DNA from: Prevotella sp.
GTDB taxonomy: Bacteria; Bacteroidota; Bacteroidia; Bacteroidales; Bacteroidaceae
Direction of reading: 5' to 3'
NCBI GenBank assembly: GCA_017445845.1
Contig: JAFSRY010000049.1
Span: forward strand, 1-64,000
Length of the DNA stretch: 64,000 bases
The notes beneath the pieces were generated by a model. The model made no database searches, was not told where the DNA came from, and worked only from the letters and a program-made list of their open reading frames with translations. The position numbers and the translations under genes are program-made. Positions 16,864-25,199 of the stretch are shown piece after piece. The first letter of the stretch is position 1. The number at the start of each line of letters is the position of its first letter.

Positions 16864-18100
16864 TTTGAGGGACGTTATTGTCTTGCCGGTTGTGTTGACG
16901 ACGGTTGTTCCTGGATCCGCGGCCTTCGCTGCGACCGTTTCGTTCTTCTCGCGACGGAGCTTTGCCTTCGGCCTGCTGTGGCTGGTCTTCGCGATTGCCT
17001 GTGCGCTTCTTTTTCTTCTTGCGACGGGCACTGTCGAAACGGCTGATGTCGGCATCGGCCAGAAGATCTTTCGGACGGTCATCAGCCTTCTTCGTACCGT
17101 CTTCCATGAGGGAGAGTGGCTTCTCGCCTCGCTTGTTCATCTCGATAATCTCGCGGGCACGGTCTGCCGATATGGTCTCCAGATTGGCTGCCAGCTTCTT
17201 GTCGGTGCTGTAGGTGACAAGCCCTGCCAGGATGTCGGCCTTGAAGAAATAGTAGTCGCTGTCGGCAGTCTGAAGCACCTGATCCTTGGCGGGCAAGCGG
17301 CGGCCGGCTTCCACATAGTCATCGACTTCGAAGTTCAGACAACATTTCAGCTTGGCACACATGCCGGCGAGCTTCTGCGGGTTCAGCGAGATGTCCTGGA
17401 AACGGGCTGCATTGGTGCCGACACTGATGAAGTTCTTCATCCACGTCGCACAGCAGAGTTCACGACCGCAAGGACCTGTTCCGCCGATACGGCCTGCTTC
17501 CTGACGGGCACCAATCTGCTTCATCTCGATGCGCACATGGAAGGCTGCTGCCAAGTCCTTGATGAGCTGACGGAAGTCTACGCGCTCATCAGCGATATAA
17601 TAGAAGATGGCTTTGTTGCCGTCACCTTGATACTCTACGTCGCCGATTTTCATGTCCAGCCCGAGGTCTTTGGCAATCTGCCGGCTCTGAATCATCGTGT
17701 CATGCTCGCGGGCCTTCGCCTCATAATACTTGTCCATATCTACCTGCTTGGCAATGCGGTAGATACGGCGGATGTCATCGGGCGACTTGATGTTAGCCTT
17801 TTTCAGTTGCAGCTCGACAAGACGGCCGGTCAGCGTGACGACGCCGATGTCATGTCCCGGATTGGCTTCTACCGCCACGATGTCGCCCTTCTTCAGGTCG
17901 AGGTTGTTGACGTTGTGATAATAGCCTTTGCGGGTGTTCTTAAACTGCACTTCCACAAGGTCGGTCGTATCGACATTTCCGGGGACGTCAGCCAGCCAGT
18001 CGTAGCTGTTGAGCTGTTTGTTCTGACGGCCACATCCCTGTCGGCTCAGTCCACGGCCACAACCGCGGAACACCTTGAATTTCATATCTTTATAATCCAC
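16820..18100 (-). CDS. ricT: PSP1-domain protein, RicT/YaaT family
   Basis: A 426-residue cytoplasmic protein. The PSP1 domain covers about residues 150-250, with the conserved cysteines CGRELCCATW and CAKLKCCLNFE that in Bacillus RicT (YaaT) bind an iron-sulfur cluster within the RicAFT complex, which acts on RNase Y and RNA processing. An N-terminal Cys-rich segment (FRGCGRGLSRQGCGRQ) and a C-terminal basic disordered tail of about 90 residues (RRKKKKKRTGNRED) are extra; the tail suggests RNA or ribosome contact. It is preceded by a tandem 23-bp duplication in the holB-ricT spacer and overlaps gldH. The function in Bacteroidetes is not proven. Confidence 0.88.
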   Translation of the reverse strand: MDYKDMKFKVFRGCGRGLSRQGCGRQNKQLNSYDWLADVPGNVDTTDLVEVQFKNTRKGYYHNVNNLDLKKGDIVAVEANPGHDIGVVTLTGRLVELQLKKANIKSPDDIRRIYRIAKQVDMDKYYEAKAREHDTMIQSRQIAKDLGLDMKIGDVEYQGDGNKAIFYYIADERVDFRQLIKDLAAAFHVRIEMKQIGARQEAGRIGGTGPCGRELCCATWMKNFISVGTNAARFQDISLNPQKLAGMCAKLKCCLNFEVDDYVEAGRRLPAKDQVLQTADSDYYFFKADILAGLVTYSTDKKLAANLETISADRAREIIEMNKRGEKPLSLMEDGTKKADDRPKDLLADADISRFDSARRKKKKKRTGNREDQPQQAEGKAPSREERNGRSEGRGSRNNRRQHNRQDNNVPQNAAKNEAPKAEKTD

Positions 18101-18120
18101 CTTCTGTTTCTTTTTTATGA

Positions 18121-18166
18121 TTATAAAACACTATATATCGTTATTATAAAACACTATATATCGTTA
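18121..18166. repeat. Exact 23-bp tandem duplication between holB and ricT
   Basis: TTATAAAACACTATATATCG plus TTA occurs at 18121-18143 and again, without a gap, at 18144-18166. It lies 20 bp upstream of the ricT ATG and may be a recent slippage event or a doubled regulatory site. Confidence 0.9.
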
Positions 18167-18195
18167 GGAGCTGGCTGGAAGGCCATACCTTCTTT

Positions 18196-19371
18196 TCATT
18201 TCTTTATCAGCAAGACTATCATCTGGAGGGCGAGGTCGTAGAAGACGACTTTGGCATTTGCATTTTGTCCGATGTCGCGCTGAGCACGGGCGAGCAGTTC
18301 ACTGATTTCCACGATGTTAGCCTCATTGATGAAGCGGGCGAAGTTCTTGGCAAAATCTTCCTCCTCGCGACTCATGTAACACAGTTCGGGCTTTCCGAAA
18401 TTATACATAAAGTTCTCTCGCACCATCCGACTGCTATAGGTAAGGAAACGCTTCTGCCGCTCGCGACCGAAGGCTGCCACCTGCTCGCTCCACAGTTTGA
18501 ATCCTTTTACATCGCGTTTATAGGCCATGCGCATGAGTTGGACGAAGAGTTCGAAGAATTGCTGGTTCTCATTATCCGTGTCGAGGGTTTCCAATGCTTT
18601 CTGCCAACTTCCATTGGCACTGTGGGCAATACGGCGGGCATCGTCAGGCTCTATTCCCCTTCGGCTGATTAAGGCCTGCTCAATGTCCTCGATCCGAATG
18701 CGACGGATGTCAATGCGCTGGGTTCGGCTGCGGATGGTCTCCAACAACAGTTCCGGCTCTTCACAGACCAAGAGGAAGACGGTTTGTGTGGGTGGTTCCT
18801 CAAGTAGTTTCAGTATTTTGTTGGCACACTCCTGGTTCATGCGCTCAGGCAGCCACATCACAACCACCTTATAGCCACCCTGACTCGACTTCAGCGACAA
18901 CTTACGCAACAACTCGTCACTCTCACCTACTCCCATGACAGCCTGTTGGTTGGCTGCATCCATAAAGTCGAGCCATCGGTCCATCGTGAAATAAGGTCCC
19001 TCCTGCAGCATCTGTCGCCACTGCTGAATGAAGTCGTCACTCGACATCTTATGCTCGGCGGAAGTGCCGGAAGGTCTGATGACCGGGAAGGAGAAGTGAA
19101 GGTCAGGATGCTCAAACTTGGCCAGCATCGCCTCGGCATTGCTGTTACGCACAGGACTCACTGGCTCCATACCGAAGAAGGAGTCTGCTTCGGCTTGCGG
19201 CTGCGGGGCGGCCTCGGAAAGCAGATAAGAGGCAAAGGCCAATGCCAATGCCATCTTGCCACAACCCTGAGGGCCGCAAAGCAACAAGGCATGGGGAAGG
19301 CGGCCTTCTGTGACCATCTGCACAAGGCGTTCCTTTGCTTCCTGTTGTCCGATTACTTCGTCAAACTTCAT
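18196..19371 (-). CDS. holB: DNA polymerase III subunit delta'
   Basis: A 391-residue AAA+ clamp-loader subunit that helps load the beta clamp at replication forks. The N-terminal half shows FDEVIGQQEAKERL, a Walker A (GPQGCGKM at 33-40) and a sensor-like QTVFLLVCEEPELLLETIRSR near 200. It lacks the canonical zinc-binding cysteine cluster, as in other Bacteroidetes HolB. The ATG at 19371 gives the normal start. A -7 element (TAATTTTG, minus) lies at 19418-19425. It heads the conserved unit holB-ricT-gldH. Confidence 0.9.
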   Translation of the reverse strand: MKFDEVIGQQEAKERLVQMVTEGRLPHALLLCGPQGCGKMALALAFASYLLSEAAPQPQAEADSFFGMEPVSPVRNSNAEAMLAKFEHPDLHFSFPVIRPSGTSAEHKMSSDDFIQQWRQMLQEGPYFTMDRWLDFMDAANQQAVMGVGESDELLRKLSLKSSQGGYKVVVMWLPERMNQECANKILKLLEEPPTQTVFLLVCEEPELLLETIRSRTQRIDIRRIRIEDIEQALISRRGIEPDDARRIAHSANGSWQKALETLDTDNENQQFFELFVQLMRMAYKRDVKGFKLWSEQVAAFGRERQKRFLTYSSRMVRENFMYNFGKPELCYMSREEEDFAKNFARFINEANIVEISELLARAQRDIGQNANAKVVFYDLALQMIVLLIKK

Positions 19372-19417
19372 CCCGGTCTTATATACCTATATTTATACGC
19401 ACACGCGCTATCGTCGG

Positions 19418-19425
19418 CAAAATTA
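19418..19425 (-). promoter_or_regulatory. -7 element upstream of holB
   Basis: TAATTTTG on the minus strand matches TAnnTTTG, 46 bp before the holB start. No clear -33 TTTG. Confidence 0.5.
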
Positions 19426-19463
19426 CACATAATTTTACGAAAAAAAGAAAAAACAGCGGTCGT

Positions 19464-19497
19464 TTTGCATTTTTCAGATAATTTTTCTCTAACTTTG
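19464..19497 (+). promoter_or_regulatory. Promoter of the GH125 gene
   Basis: TTTG (19464-19467) and TAACTTTG (19490-19497), 22 bp apart, match the Bacteroidetes consensus with a slightly long spacer. Predicted leader is about 40 nt. Confidence 0.7.
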
Positions 19498-19542
19498 CAA
19501 TCATCAAGCAATAAAAACAATATCAAACATCAAGAAAATCGT

Positions 19543-21003
19543 ATGAAAAGAACAGTTAAGATGCTGACACTGGGAACCATGATGTTCATGGCTACAGCTG
19601 CCAACACCTATGCCCTTGACGGCATGACGGGTGTTGCCCCTGAGGCAAAGAAAGACAAGACCGCAATGAAGACCAACCGGCCGAAAGAGGCCGAGCGACT
19701 CTTCACGTCGGATGCCATTGAGAAGAAAATCAACGAAGTAAAGGAACTCCTCAAGACCAATCCCTATCTGGCTTGGATGTTTGAGAACTGCTTCCCCAAC
19801 ACCCTCGACACCACCGTTCACTGGGATGGCAAGGACGACACCTTCGTCTACACCGGTGACATCCATGCCATGTGGCTCCGCGACTCGGGTGCTCAGGTGT
19901 GGCCCTATGTGCAGTTTGCCAACGACGACCCAAAGCTGAAGGCCATGCTGCGCGGCGTCATCCTCCGTCAGCTGAAGTGCATCAACCTCGATCCTTATGC
20001 CAACGCATTCAATAAGGAAGCACGCCCCGACGGCGACTGGATGAAGGACCTGACCGACATGAACCCCTTCCTCCACGAGCGCAAGTATGAAATCGACTCC
20101 CTCTGCTATCCTCTTCGATTGGCCTACCACTACTGGCAGGTGACGGGCGATGAAAGCATCTTCGGCGAAGAGTGGCTGAAGGCCATGGAGAACATCCTGC
20201 GCACCTTCCACGAGCAACAACGTAAGAACGGCGTCGGACCCTATCACTTCCAGCGCGTTACCGAGCGTCAGGGCGACACCGTCAGCAACGACGGACTGGG
20301 CAACCCCGTGAAACCCTGCGGACTCATCTGCTCTTTCTTCCGCCCCAGCGACGACGCCACGACGTTCCTCTATCTCATTCCCTCGAACTTCATGGCTGTT
20401 TCGAACCTGAAGAAGGCTGCCGAAATACTTGAGAAGGTGAACCACAACGAGAAGCTGGCCAACGAGTGCACAGCCCTTGCCAATGAGGTTTCAAACGCAC
20501 TGAAGCAGTATGCCGTCGTCAACCATCCTTACTTCGGCCGCATCTATGCCTTCGAAGTCGACGGGTTCGGCAATCACATGCTTATGGACGATGCCAACGT
20601 ACCTTCTCTTTTGGCAATGGCCTATCTGGGCGATGTCGACATCAACGACCCCATCTATCAGAACACTCGCCGCTTCGTATGGAGCGACTCCAATCCTTAC
20701 TTCTTCAGCGGTAAAGCCGGCGAAGGCATCGGCGGTCCGCATATCGGTTACGACATGGTTTGGCCGATGTCCATCATGATGAAGGCCTTCACTTCGCAAA
20801 GCGACCAGGAAATCAAGTGGTGCATCGAGACACTGATGCGTACCGATGCCGACACTGGCTTCATGCACGAGTCGTTCAACAAGGACAACCCCAAGAAGTT
20901 CACCCGCTCATGGTTTGCCTGGCAGAACACTCTCTTCGGTGAACTCATCCTGAAACTCATCGACGACGGCAAACTGCCGCTGCTCCTTGAGTGCAAGAGA
21001 TAG
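19543..21003 (+). CDS. Exo-alpha-1,6-mannosidase, GH125
   Basis: A 486-residue secreted glycoside hydrolase. The ATG at 19543 provides a signal peptide (MLTLGTMMFMATAANTYA) and lies behind a promoter; longer in-frame starts upstream run through the promoter and are rejected. The (alpha/alpha)6 family GH125 pattern is clear: FENCFPNTLDTTVHW, YTGDIHAMWLRDSGAQVWPY (general acid region), DGDWMKDLTDMNPF, CGLICSFFRPSDDA, GIGGPHIGYDMVWPMSIMMKA. Length fits the family. GH125 enzymes remove alpha-1,6-linked mannose from N-glycan or yeast-mannan fragments in gut bacteria. It is a single-gene unit, not inside a polysaccharide utilisation locus here. Confidence 0.92.
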   Translation: MKRTVKMLTLGTMMFMATAANTYALDGMTGVAPEAKKDKTAMKTNRPKEAERLFTSDAIEKKINEVKELLKTNPYLAWMFENCFPNTLDTTVHWDGKDDTFVYTGDIHAMWLRDSGAQVWPYVQFANDDPKLKAMLRGVILRQLKCINLDPYANAFNKEARPDGDWMKDLTDMNPFLHERKYEIDSLCYPLRLAYHYWQVTGDESIFGEEWLKAMENILRTFHEQQRKNGVGPYHFQRVTERQGDTVSNDGLGNPVKPCGLICSFFRPSDDATTFLYLIPSNFMAVSNLKKAAEILEKVNHNEKLANECTALANEVSNALKQYAVVNHPYFGRIYAFEVDGFGNHMLMDDANVPSLLAMAYLGDVDINDPIYQNTRRFVWSDSNPYFFSGKAGEGIGGPHIGYDMVWPMSIMMKAFTSQSDQEIKWCIETLMRTDADTGFMHESFNKDNPKKFTRSWFAWQNTLFGELILKLIDDGKLPLLLECKR

Positions 21004-21018
21004 ATTGGTTGGTAGTTT

Positions 21019-21092
21019 AGTCGTTTGGTGGTTTAGTCGTTTAGGAAAGTTACTGACCCAAAAAGGTAATATCCCCAAACCACCAAACGACT
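21019..21092. terminator. Long inverted repeat after the GH125 gene
   Basis: AGTCGTTTGGTGGTTT (21019-21034) is the exact reverse complement of AAACCACCAAACGACT (21077-21092). The left arm is also partly repeated directly (GTTTAGTCGTTT twice). Confidence 0.65.
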
Positions 21093-21104
21093 GAGACAAA
21101 AAAA

Positions 21105-21122
21105 GTGGAGCTAAGCCTCCAC
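21105..21122. terminator. Bidirectional terminator between GH125 and MATE genes
   Basis: GTGGAG and CTCCAC form a 6-bp stem flanked by A7 on the left and T7 on the right, so it can terminate both convergent genes. The MATE stop codon (21111-21113) lies in the loop. Confidence 0.8.
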
Positions 21123-22505
21123 TTTTTTTGTTGTCTGATGTGACGCCCATCGGCCTCGCCACAGCCGGAGAAGGAAGATGCTTCCACGGAAGGTCAGTTC
21201 GATGGCCATTGCCGTCCACACGCCTTTCAGTCCATAGTCTTTGGCCAACATGGCAGCCAACGACAACCTCACGCACCACATGGAACACAGGCTCATAATG
21301 GCCGGTATCATCGTGTCGGCAGCTCCTACGAACACGCCGTTACAGACGATGGCGGCGGCAAACATCGGCTCTGCCCAAGCCTCTATGCGTAACACTTCTG
21401 CACCCAGGCGGACAATCTCGTCGACGGGTGACATCACTGCCATCAGCTCCGGTGCGAAAATCCACATGAGCACACCCATCAGCGTCATCACGTCAATGCC
21501 CAAGCCGACTGACATGTGGGCAAACGAACGTGTCAGCAGACGCTGGCCGGCACCGATACTCTGTCCGACAAGGGTCGTGGCTGCTTCGGCGATGCCATAG
21601 CCCGGCATGTAACAAAGACTTTCGACGGTGATGGCCATTGAGTTGGCGGCAATCGCCACGGTTCCCAATGGTGCCACGATGATGGTACTGACGACTTGCG
21701 CCGACCCCATGAGCAGATGCTGCAGTCCCATCGGTGCACCGATTTTGAAGGCAGTCTTGATGGTGTCGGCCTTCGGTCGGAACGAACCGACATGTCCAAT
21801 GAGCCGAAGCATTTTGTTTCGGAAGAGCAGGAAATAGAGCATGAGCAGGGCGGTAATCAGTTCGGCAAGGCCGGTTCCCATGGCCGCTCCCTTGACGCCC
21901 ATATCCAACTGATAAATAAAGATATAGTTGAAGACGACGTCGAGCACACACATCATGATGTTCAGTGCCGACGGGATACGCATGTTGCCCGAACACTTCA
22001 GCATCGAGCCTGCCAGGCCTTCCATCTGGAAGAAGATACCGGCAAGGCCGATAATCAGGAAATACATGGAAGCGTCGCCGGCAATATCGGCGGTACCGCC
22101 CAGCCAGAAAGGCAGTTGGGCATGAACAGCCACGCAGACCATCGAGAGGATGAAACTCCAAAGGAAACAGCACACCAGCGACTGCCTGAGCACACGGCGG
22201 GCGGCCTCGAAGTCGTTGGCCCCAATGAAGTGGGCGACTTGCACGGAGAAGCCCATGTTGGCTGCCGAGGCCAGTCCGCCCAACAGCCATGTGGTGGTCT
22301 CGACGAGACCCACAGAAGCTGTGGCCTTCTCGCCGAGGTGTCCGACCATGGCGTAGTCGATGAAAAACATCACCGTGGCGGAAATCTGAGCTAAAATAGA
22401 GGGAATACTCAGGCTGACAATGAGACTGAGCTTTTCGCTTGTCGTCAGCATCCGCCCTTCACGGATGCTGGCAAGCAGTGCGTCGCTTCGGCTGATGGAT
22501 GCCAA
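21111..22505 (-). CDS. MATE-family multidrug/metabolite exporter
   Basis: A 464-residue integral membrane protein with about twelve hydrophobic segments in the two-bundle MATE arrangement (for example SIPSILAQISATVMFFIDYAMVGHLG at the first helix and GAPMGLQHLLMGSAQ opening the second half). MATE proteins export cationic drugs or metabolites with Na+ or H+ antiport. The frame opens with a TTG at 22505, which keeps the family's N-terminal lead (IREGRMLTTSEKLS); the first ATG at 22451 would give 446 residues. It lies 10 bp downstream of the FKBP gene stop and is probably co-transcribed with glyS and FKBP. The substrate cannot be told. Confidence 0.88.
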   Translation of the reverse strand: MASISRSDALLASIREGRMLTTSEKLSLIVSLSIPSILAQISATVMFFIDYAMVGHLGEKATASVGLVETTTWLLGGLASAANMGFSVQVAHFIGANDFEAARRVLRQSLVCCFLWSFILSMVCVAVHAQLPFWLGGTADIAGDASMYFLIIGLAGIFFQMEGLAGSMLKCSGNMRIPSALNIMMCVLDVVFNYIFIYQLDMGVKGAAMGTGLAELITALLMLYFLLFRNKMLRLIGHVGSFRPKADTIKTAFKIGAPMGLQHLLMGSAQVVSTIIVAPLGTVAIAANSMAITVESLCYMPGYGIAEAATTLVGQSIGAGQRLLTRSFAHMSVGLGIDVMTLMGVLMWIFAPELMAVMSPVDEIVRLGAEVLRIEAWAEPMFAAAIVCNGVFVGAADTMIPAIMSLCSMWCVRLSLAAMLAKDYGLKGVWTAMAIELTFRGSIFLLRLWRGRWASHQTTKKVEA

Positions 22506-22515
22506 GAGGGATTGC

Positions 22516-23244
22516 TTAGTCTTCTATCCACTCCGACGAGGCTTTTGCCTGAACGGGCGGCACAACCTCACCGGGGTGATAGTATGCTTTGAGATAAAGG
22601 TCGAAGACAAGCGTTGAATAAGCGGGAATCGTACTGGTGTCTTCCTCGCCATAGCCTAACTGATAGGGGATATAGACGCGCCAGAAGTCGCCGACGCGCA
22701 TGTGTTGCAGCACGGTGGTGAAGCCGTCGATATTCGACGAGGAACTTGTGGTGCCTGTGGAAGAGACGGTGACGGTTGTCGAGACGCCCATCTTTACATA
22801 GTCGAAGGCTCGTGGGTCGGTGGCACCGTTGAGGTGGTCTTCAAAGACGCGTCCGTTGGCATAGCTCGTTGAGGGCAGCAGTCGGCCCTGATAGCTCACG
22901 ACAACGGTGTCGTTATAGAGGGGGCTGGGGTTCTGGCTGCCTCCGTCTTGAAGCACCTGTACGACGACGTGGTCGGCGGCGACGCCTTTGAACGTGTCGC
23001 CGTCGGGCATAAAGGTCCAGTTGCGGATGACCTTGTATTCTTTGCTGCCGGCAGCCTCTGCGGCCTTTGCCTGCTCGTAGAGCTGACTGAAGAAACTTTC
23101 GTTCTTGTTCTTCCAATCAGGATATTCCTCTACGGTGTTATCGCTCTCCTTACAGGAAACGAAGAATGAAGATTGAAGAACGAAGAATGCTGCCCACAAC
23201 AACGTCGTCAGCACATTCTTCCTTCTACACTCCACATTCTTCAT
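22516..23244 (-). CDS. FKBP-type peptidyl-prolyl isomerase lipoprotein
   Basis: About 242 residues from the ATG at 23244 (an ATG at 23268 is also possible). The lipobox FFVSC anchors it in the envelope. The C-terminal half is an FKBP domain (YNDTVVVSYQGRLL, VFEDHLNG, GFTTVLQHMRVGDFWRVYIPYQLGYGE, TLVFDLYLKAYY). It would catalyse proline isomerisation in exported proteins. The N-terminal segment of about 100 residues is charged and specific to Bacteroidetes homologues. Codons for the signal sequence contain unusual repeats of GAAGAATGAAG and its complement, forming potential stems around the start. It follows glyS by about 40 bp. Confidence 0.88.
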   Translation of the reverse strand: MKNVECRRKNVLTTLLWAAFFVLQSSFFVSCKESDNTVEEYPDWKNKNESFFSQLYEQAKAAEAAGSKEYKVIRNWTFMPDGDTFKGVAADHVVVQVLQDGGSQNPSPLYNDTVVVSYQGRLLPSTSYANGRVFEDHLNGATDPRAFDYVKMGVSTTVTVSSTGTTSSSSNIDGFTTVLQHMRVGDFWRVYIPYQLGYGEEDTSTIPAYSTLVFDLYLKAYYHPGEVVPPVQAKASSEWIED

Positions 23245-23282
23245 TCTGCCTAATACTTCATTCTTCATTCTTCGTTCTCCAA
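23155..23282. repeat. Inverted GAAGAATGAAG-type repeats around the FKBP gene start
   Basis: On the minus strand GAACGAAGAATGAAGA near 23263-23278 is repeated downstream as TCTTCATTCTTCGTTTCC near 23156-23173 in reverse-complement orientation, with several further ATTCTTC/GAAGAAT copies between. The mRNA could fold with the start codon inside the stem. Confidence 0.6.
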
Positions 23283-24824
23283 TTAGATCAGTTTCTTCAG
23301 CAGGGATGCAATGCTGACCTTGTCTTCGATGATGCCGCGCAGGTCTTCGATGCGGACGCGCTCCTGCTTCATCGAGTCGCGATAGCGCAGGGTGACGCAA
23401 CCGTCCTGCAAGGTGTCGTGGTCGACGGTGACACAGTAGGGCGTACCGATGGCATCCTGACGGCGATAGCGCTTGCCGATGGAGTCTTTCTCCTCATAGT
23501 GGCAGTTGAAGTGGAACTTCAGGTCGTTGATGATTTCGCGGGCCTTCTCGGGCAGTCCGTCCTTCTTCACCAGCGGCATGACGCAGCACTTCACCGGAGC
23601 CAATGCTTCGGGCAGGTGGAGCACGGTGCGGGTTTCGCCGCCTTCGAGCTGCTCTTCCTCGAACGAGTGGCACATGATACTGAGGAACATGCGGTCGACA
23701 CCGATAGAAGTCTCGATGACGAACGGCGTGTAAGACTCGTTGGTTTCGGGGTCGAAGTACTTAATAGACTTGCCTGAATACTTCTCGTGCTGCGACAGGT
23801 CGAAGTTCGTGCGCGAATGGATGCCTTCCACTTCCTTGAAGCCGAAGGGCATGTGGAACTCGATGTCGGTGGCAGCGTTGGCATAGTGGGCGAGCTTCTC
23901 GTGGTCGTGGAAACGGTAGTTCTCGGCACCGAAGCCCAGGGCCTGATGCCACTTCATACGCGTCTCCTTCCACTTGGGGAACCACTCCAGCTCGGTGCCG
24001 GGCTTGACAAAGAACTGCATCTCCATCTGTTCGAACTCACGCATACGGAAGATAAACTGGCGGGCCACAATCTCGTTGCGGAAGGCCTTACCGATCTGGG
24101 CAATACCGAAGGGTATCTTCATGCGGCCGGTCTTCTGAACGTTGAGGTAGTTGACGAAGATACCCTGTGCCGTCTCAGGACGCAGGTAGATTTTCATGGC
24201 ACCATCGGCAGTAGAACCCATCTCGGTGGAGAACATCAGATTGAACTGACGCACGTCGGTCCAGTTCTTGGTGCCGCTGATGGGACATACGATTTCTTCG
24301 TCGATGATGATTTGCTTCAGCTCGTCAAGGTCGGGACCTTGCATGGCCTTTGTGTAGCGCTCGTGCAGGGCATCGCGCTTCTGCCGTGTCTCAGCTACGC
24401 GGGGCGATGTGGCAAGGTATTGCTCTTCGTTGAAGGCATCGCCGAAGCGCTTGCGGGCCTTGGCCACTTCCTTCTCAATCTTCTCGTCATATTTGGCAAT
24501 CTGGTCTTCAATCAAGACGTCGGCGCGATAGCGCTTCTTCGAGTCGCGGTTGTCGATGAGGGGATCGTTGAAGGCATCCACATGTCCTGAGGCCTTCCAC
24601 ACCGTGGGGTGCATGAAGATGGCGGAGTCGATGCCGACGATGTTCTCGTGCAGCAGAACCATGGACTTCCACCAGTACTCCTTGATATTATTCTTCAGCT
24701 CGACACCGTTCTGCGCATAGTCGTAGACGGCGCCCAGACCATCATAAATCTCTGAACTCGGAAACACAAAGCCATACTCTTTGCAGTGGCTTACAATCTT
24801 TTTGAAAACGTCTTCTTGTGCCAT
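23283..24824 (-). CDS. glyS: Glycyl-tRNA synthetase, homodimeric type
   Basis: A 513-residue class II aminoacyl-tRNA synthetase that charges tRNA-Gly. It is the single-chain alpha2 (GlyQS) type, as expected for Bacteroidetes. Motif 1 region (FPSSEIYDGLGAVYDYAQNG), the Gly-site segment (RPETAQGIFVNYLNV), motif 2 (FRNEIVARQFIFRMREFEQMEMQFF) and motif 3 (ETSIGVDRMFLSI) are all visible, with the C-terminal anticodon-binding domain (PVKCCVMPLVKKDGL). The insertion near residue 100-170 (ADVLIEDQIAKYDEK) is normal for the family. A -7 element lies at 24856-24863 on the minus strand. Confidence 0.97.
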   Translation of the reverse strand: MAQEDVFKKIVSHCKEYGFVFPSSEIYDGLGAVYDYAQNGVELKNNIKEYWWKSMVLLHENIVGIDSAIFMHPTVWKASGHVDAFNDPLIDNRDSKKRYRADVLIEDQIAKYDEKIEKEVAKARKRFGDAFNEEQYLATSPRVAETRQKRDALHERYTKAMQGPDLDELKQIIIDEEIVCPISGTKNWTDVRQFNLMFSTEMGSTADGAMKIYLRPETAQGIFVNYLNVQKTGRMKIPFGIAQIGKAFRNEIVARQFIFRMREFEQMEMQFFVKPGTELEWFPKWKETRMKWHQALGFGAENYRFHDHEKLAHYANAATDIEFHMPFGFKEVEGIHSRTNFDLSQHEKYSGKSIKYFDPETNESYTPFVIETSIGVDRMFLSIMCHSFEEEQLEGGETRTVLHLPEALAPVKCCVMPLVKKDGLPEKAREIINDLKFHFNCHYEEKDSIGKRYRRQDAIGTPYCVTVDHDTLQDGCVTLRYRDSMKQERVRIEDLRGIIEDKVSIASLLKKLI

Positions 24825-24855
24825 ATTGTTTTGTTGTTTTATGCTTTTTGAAGTG

Positions 24856-24863
24856 CAAAGTTA
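24856..24863 (-). promoter_or_regulatory. -7 element of glyS
   Basis: TAACTTTG on the minus strand, 32 bp before the glyS ATG; the -33 position has TTCTG rather than TTTG. Confidence 0.55.
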
Positions 24864-25136
24864 CACTTTTTTCGTCATATCAGAACCCTTCGACATGCTT
24901 TTTTCACTATCCGACAACATTATTTAATATAAAAGCCCTATTCACAGGCTCGTCTCCCCCACCCCACCTGTGGTTTTCGCACGGCGAATGATAAGAAGTA
25001 ATAAAATAAAACAACTGAATTTACTTTCACGAAAGGTACCTTCGGCTCAACCGAAGCATACTATCGGCCTTGCCGAAAGACTCAACCGGGAAAGCCTAAG
25101 GGAAGCACTGCCAAAACTAAAAAAAAATGAATATAT

Positions 25137-25169
25137 CGGCGCGAACGTGCGCCGTTTCATTTTTTTTTT
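25137..25169 (+). terminator. GC stem with T-tract upstream of topoisomerase IV
   Basis: CGGCGC (25137-25142) pairs with GCGCCG (25149-25154), followed by TTTCAT and nine T. It has the form of an intrinsic terminator although no plus-strand gene is called upstream, which suggests a short untranslated transcript. Confidence 0.55.
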
Positions 25170-25170
25170 G

Positions 25171-25178
25171 TATTTTTG
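25171..25178 (+). promoter_or_regulatory. -7 element of topoisomerase IV A gene
   Basis: TATTTTTG matches TAnnTTTG and lies 21 bp before the ATG, directly after the T-tract of the preceding hairpin. No exact -33 TTTG is present at the expected spacing. Confidence 0.55.
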
Positions 25179-25199
25179 CCGATTATAACCCATCGAACT

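Larger units (their letters stand above)
24825..25199. other. Intergenic region with three hairpins before topoisomerase IV
   Basis: The 375-base spacer between divergent genes holds three stem-loops on the plus strand: CTTCGG/CCGAAG (25040-25056), TCGGC/GCCGA (25064-25076) and CGGCGC/GCGCCG (25137-25154) followed by a T-rich run. A 72-codon frame (24970-25188) runs through them but has hairpin-driven composition and no family features, so it is not called. The layout could be a small RNA ending in a terminator, or an intergenic repeat. Confidence 0.5.

Noticed and set aside
16865-18241. 458-codon plus-strand frame
   Set aside because: Antisense to ricT, which has conserved cysteine motifs and overlaps gldH as in other Bacteroidetes.
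24970-25188. 72-codon frame before topoisomerase IV
   Set aside because: It crosses three hairpins and a poly-T tract, has no conserved feature, and would overlap the topoisomerase promoter and first codons' leader.
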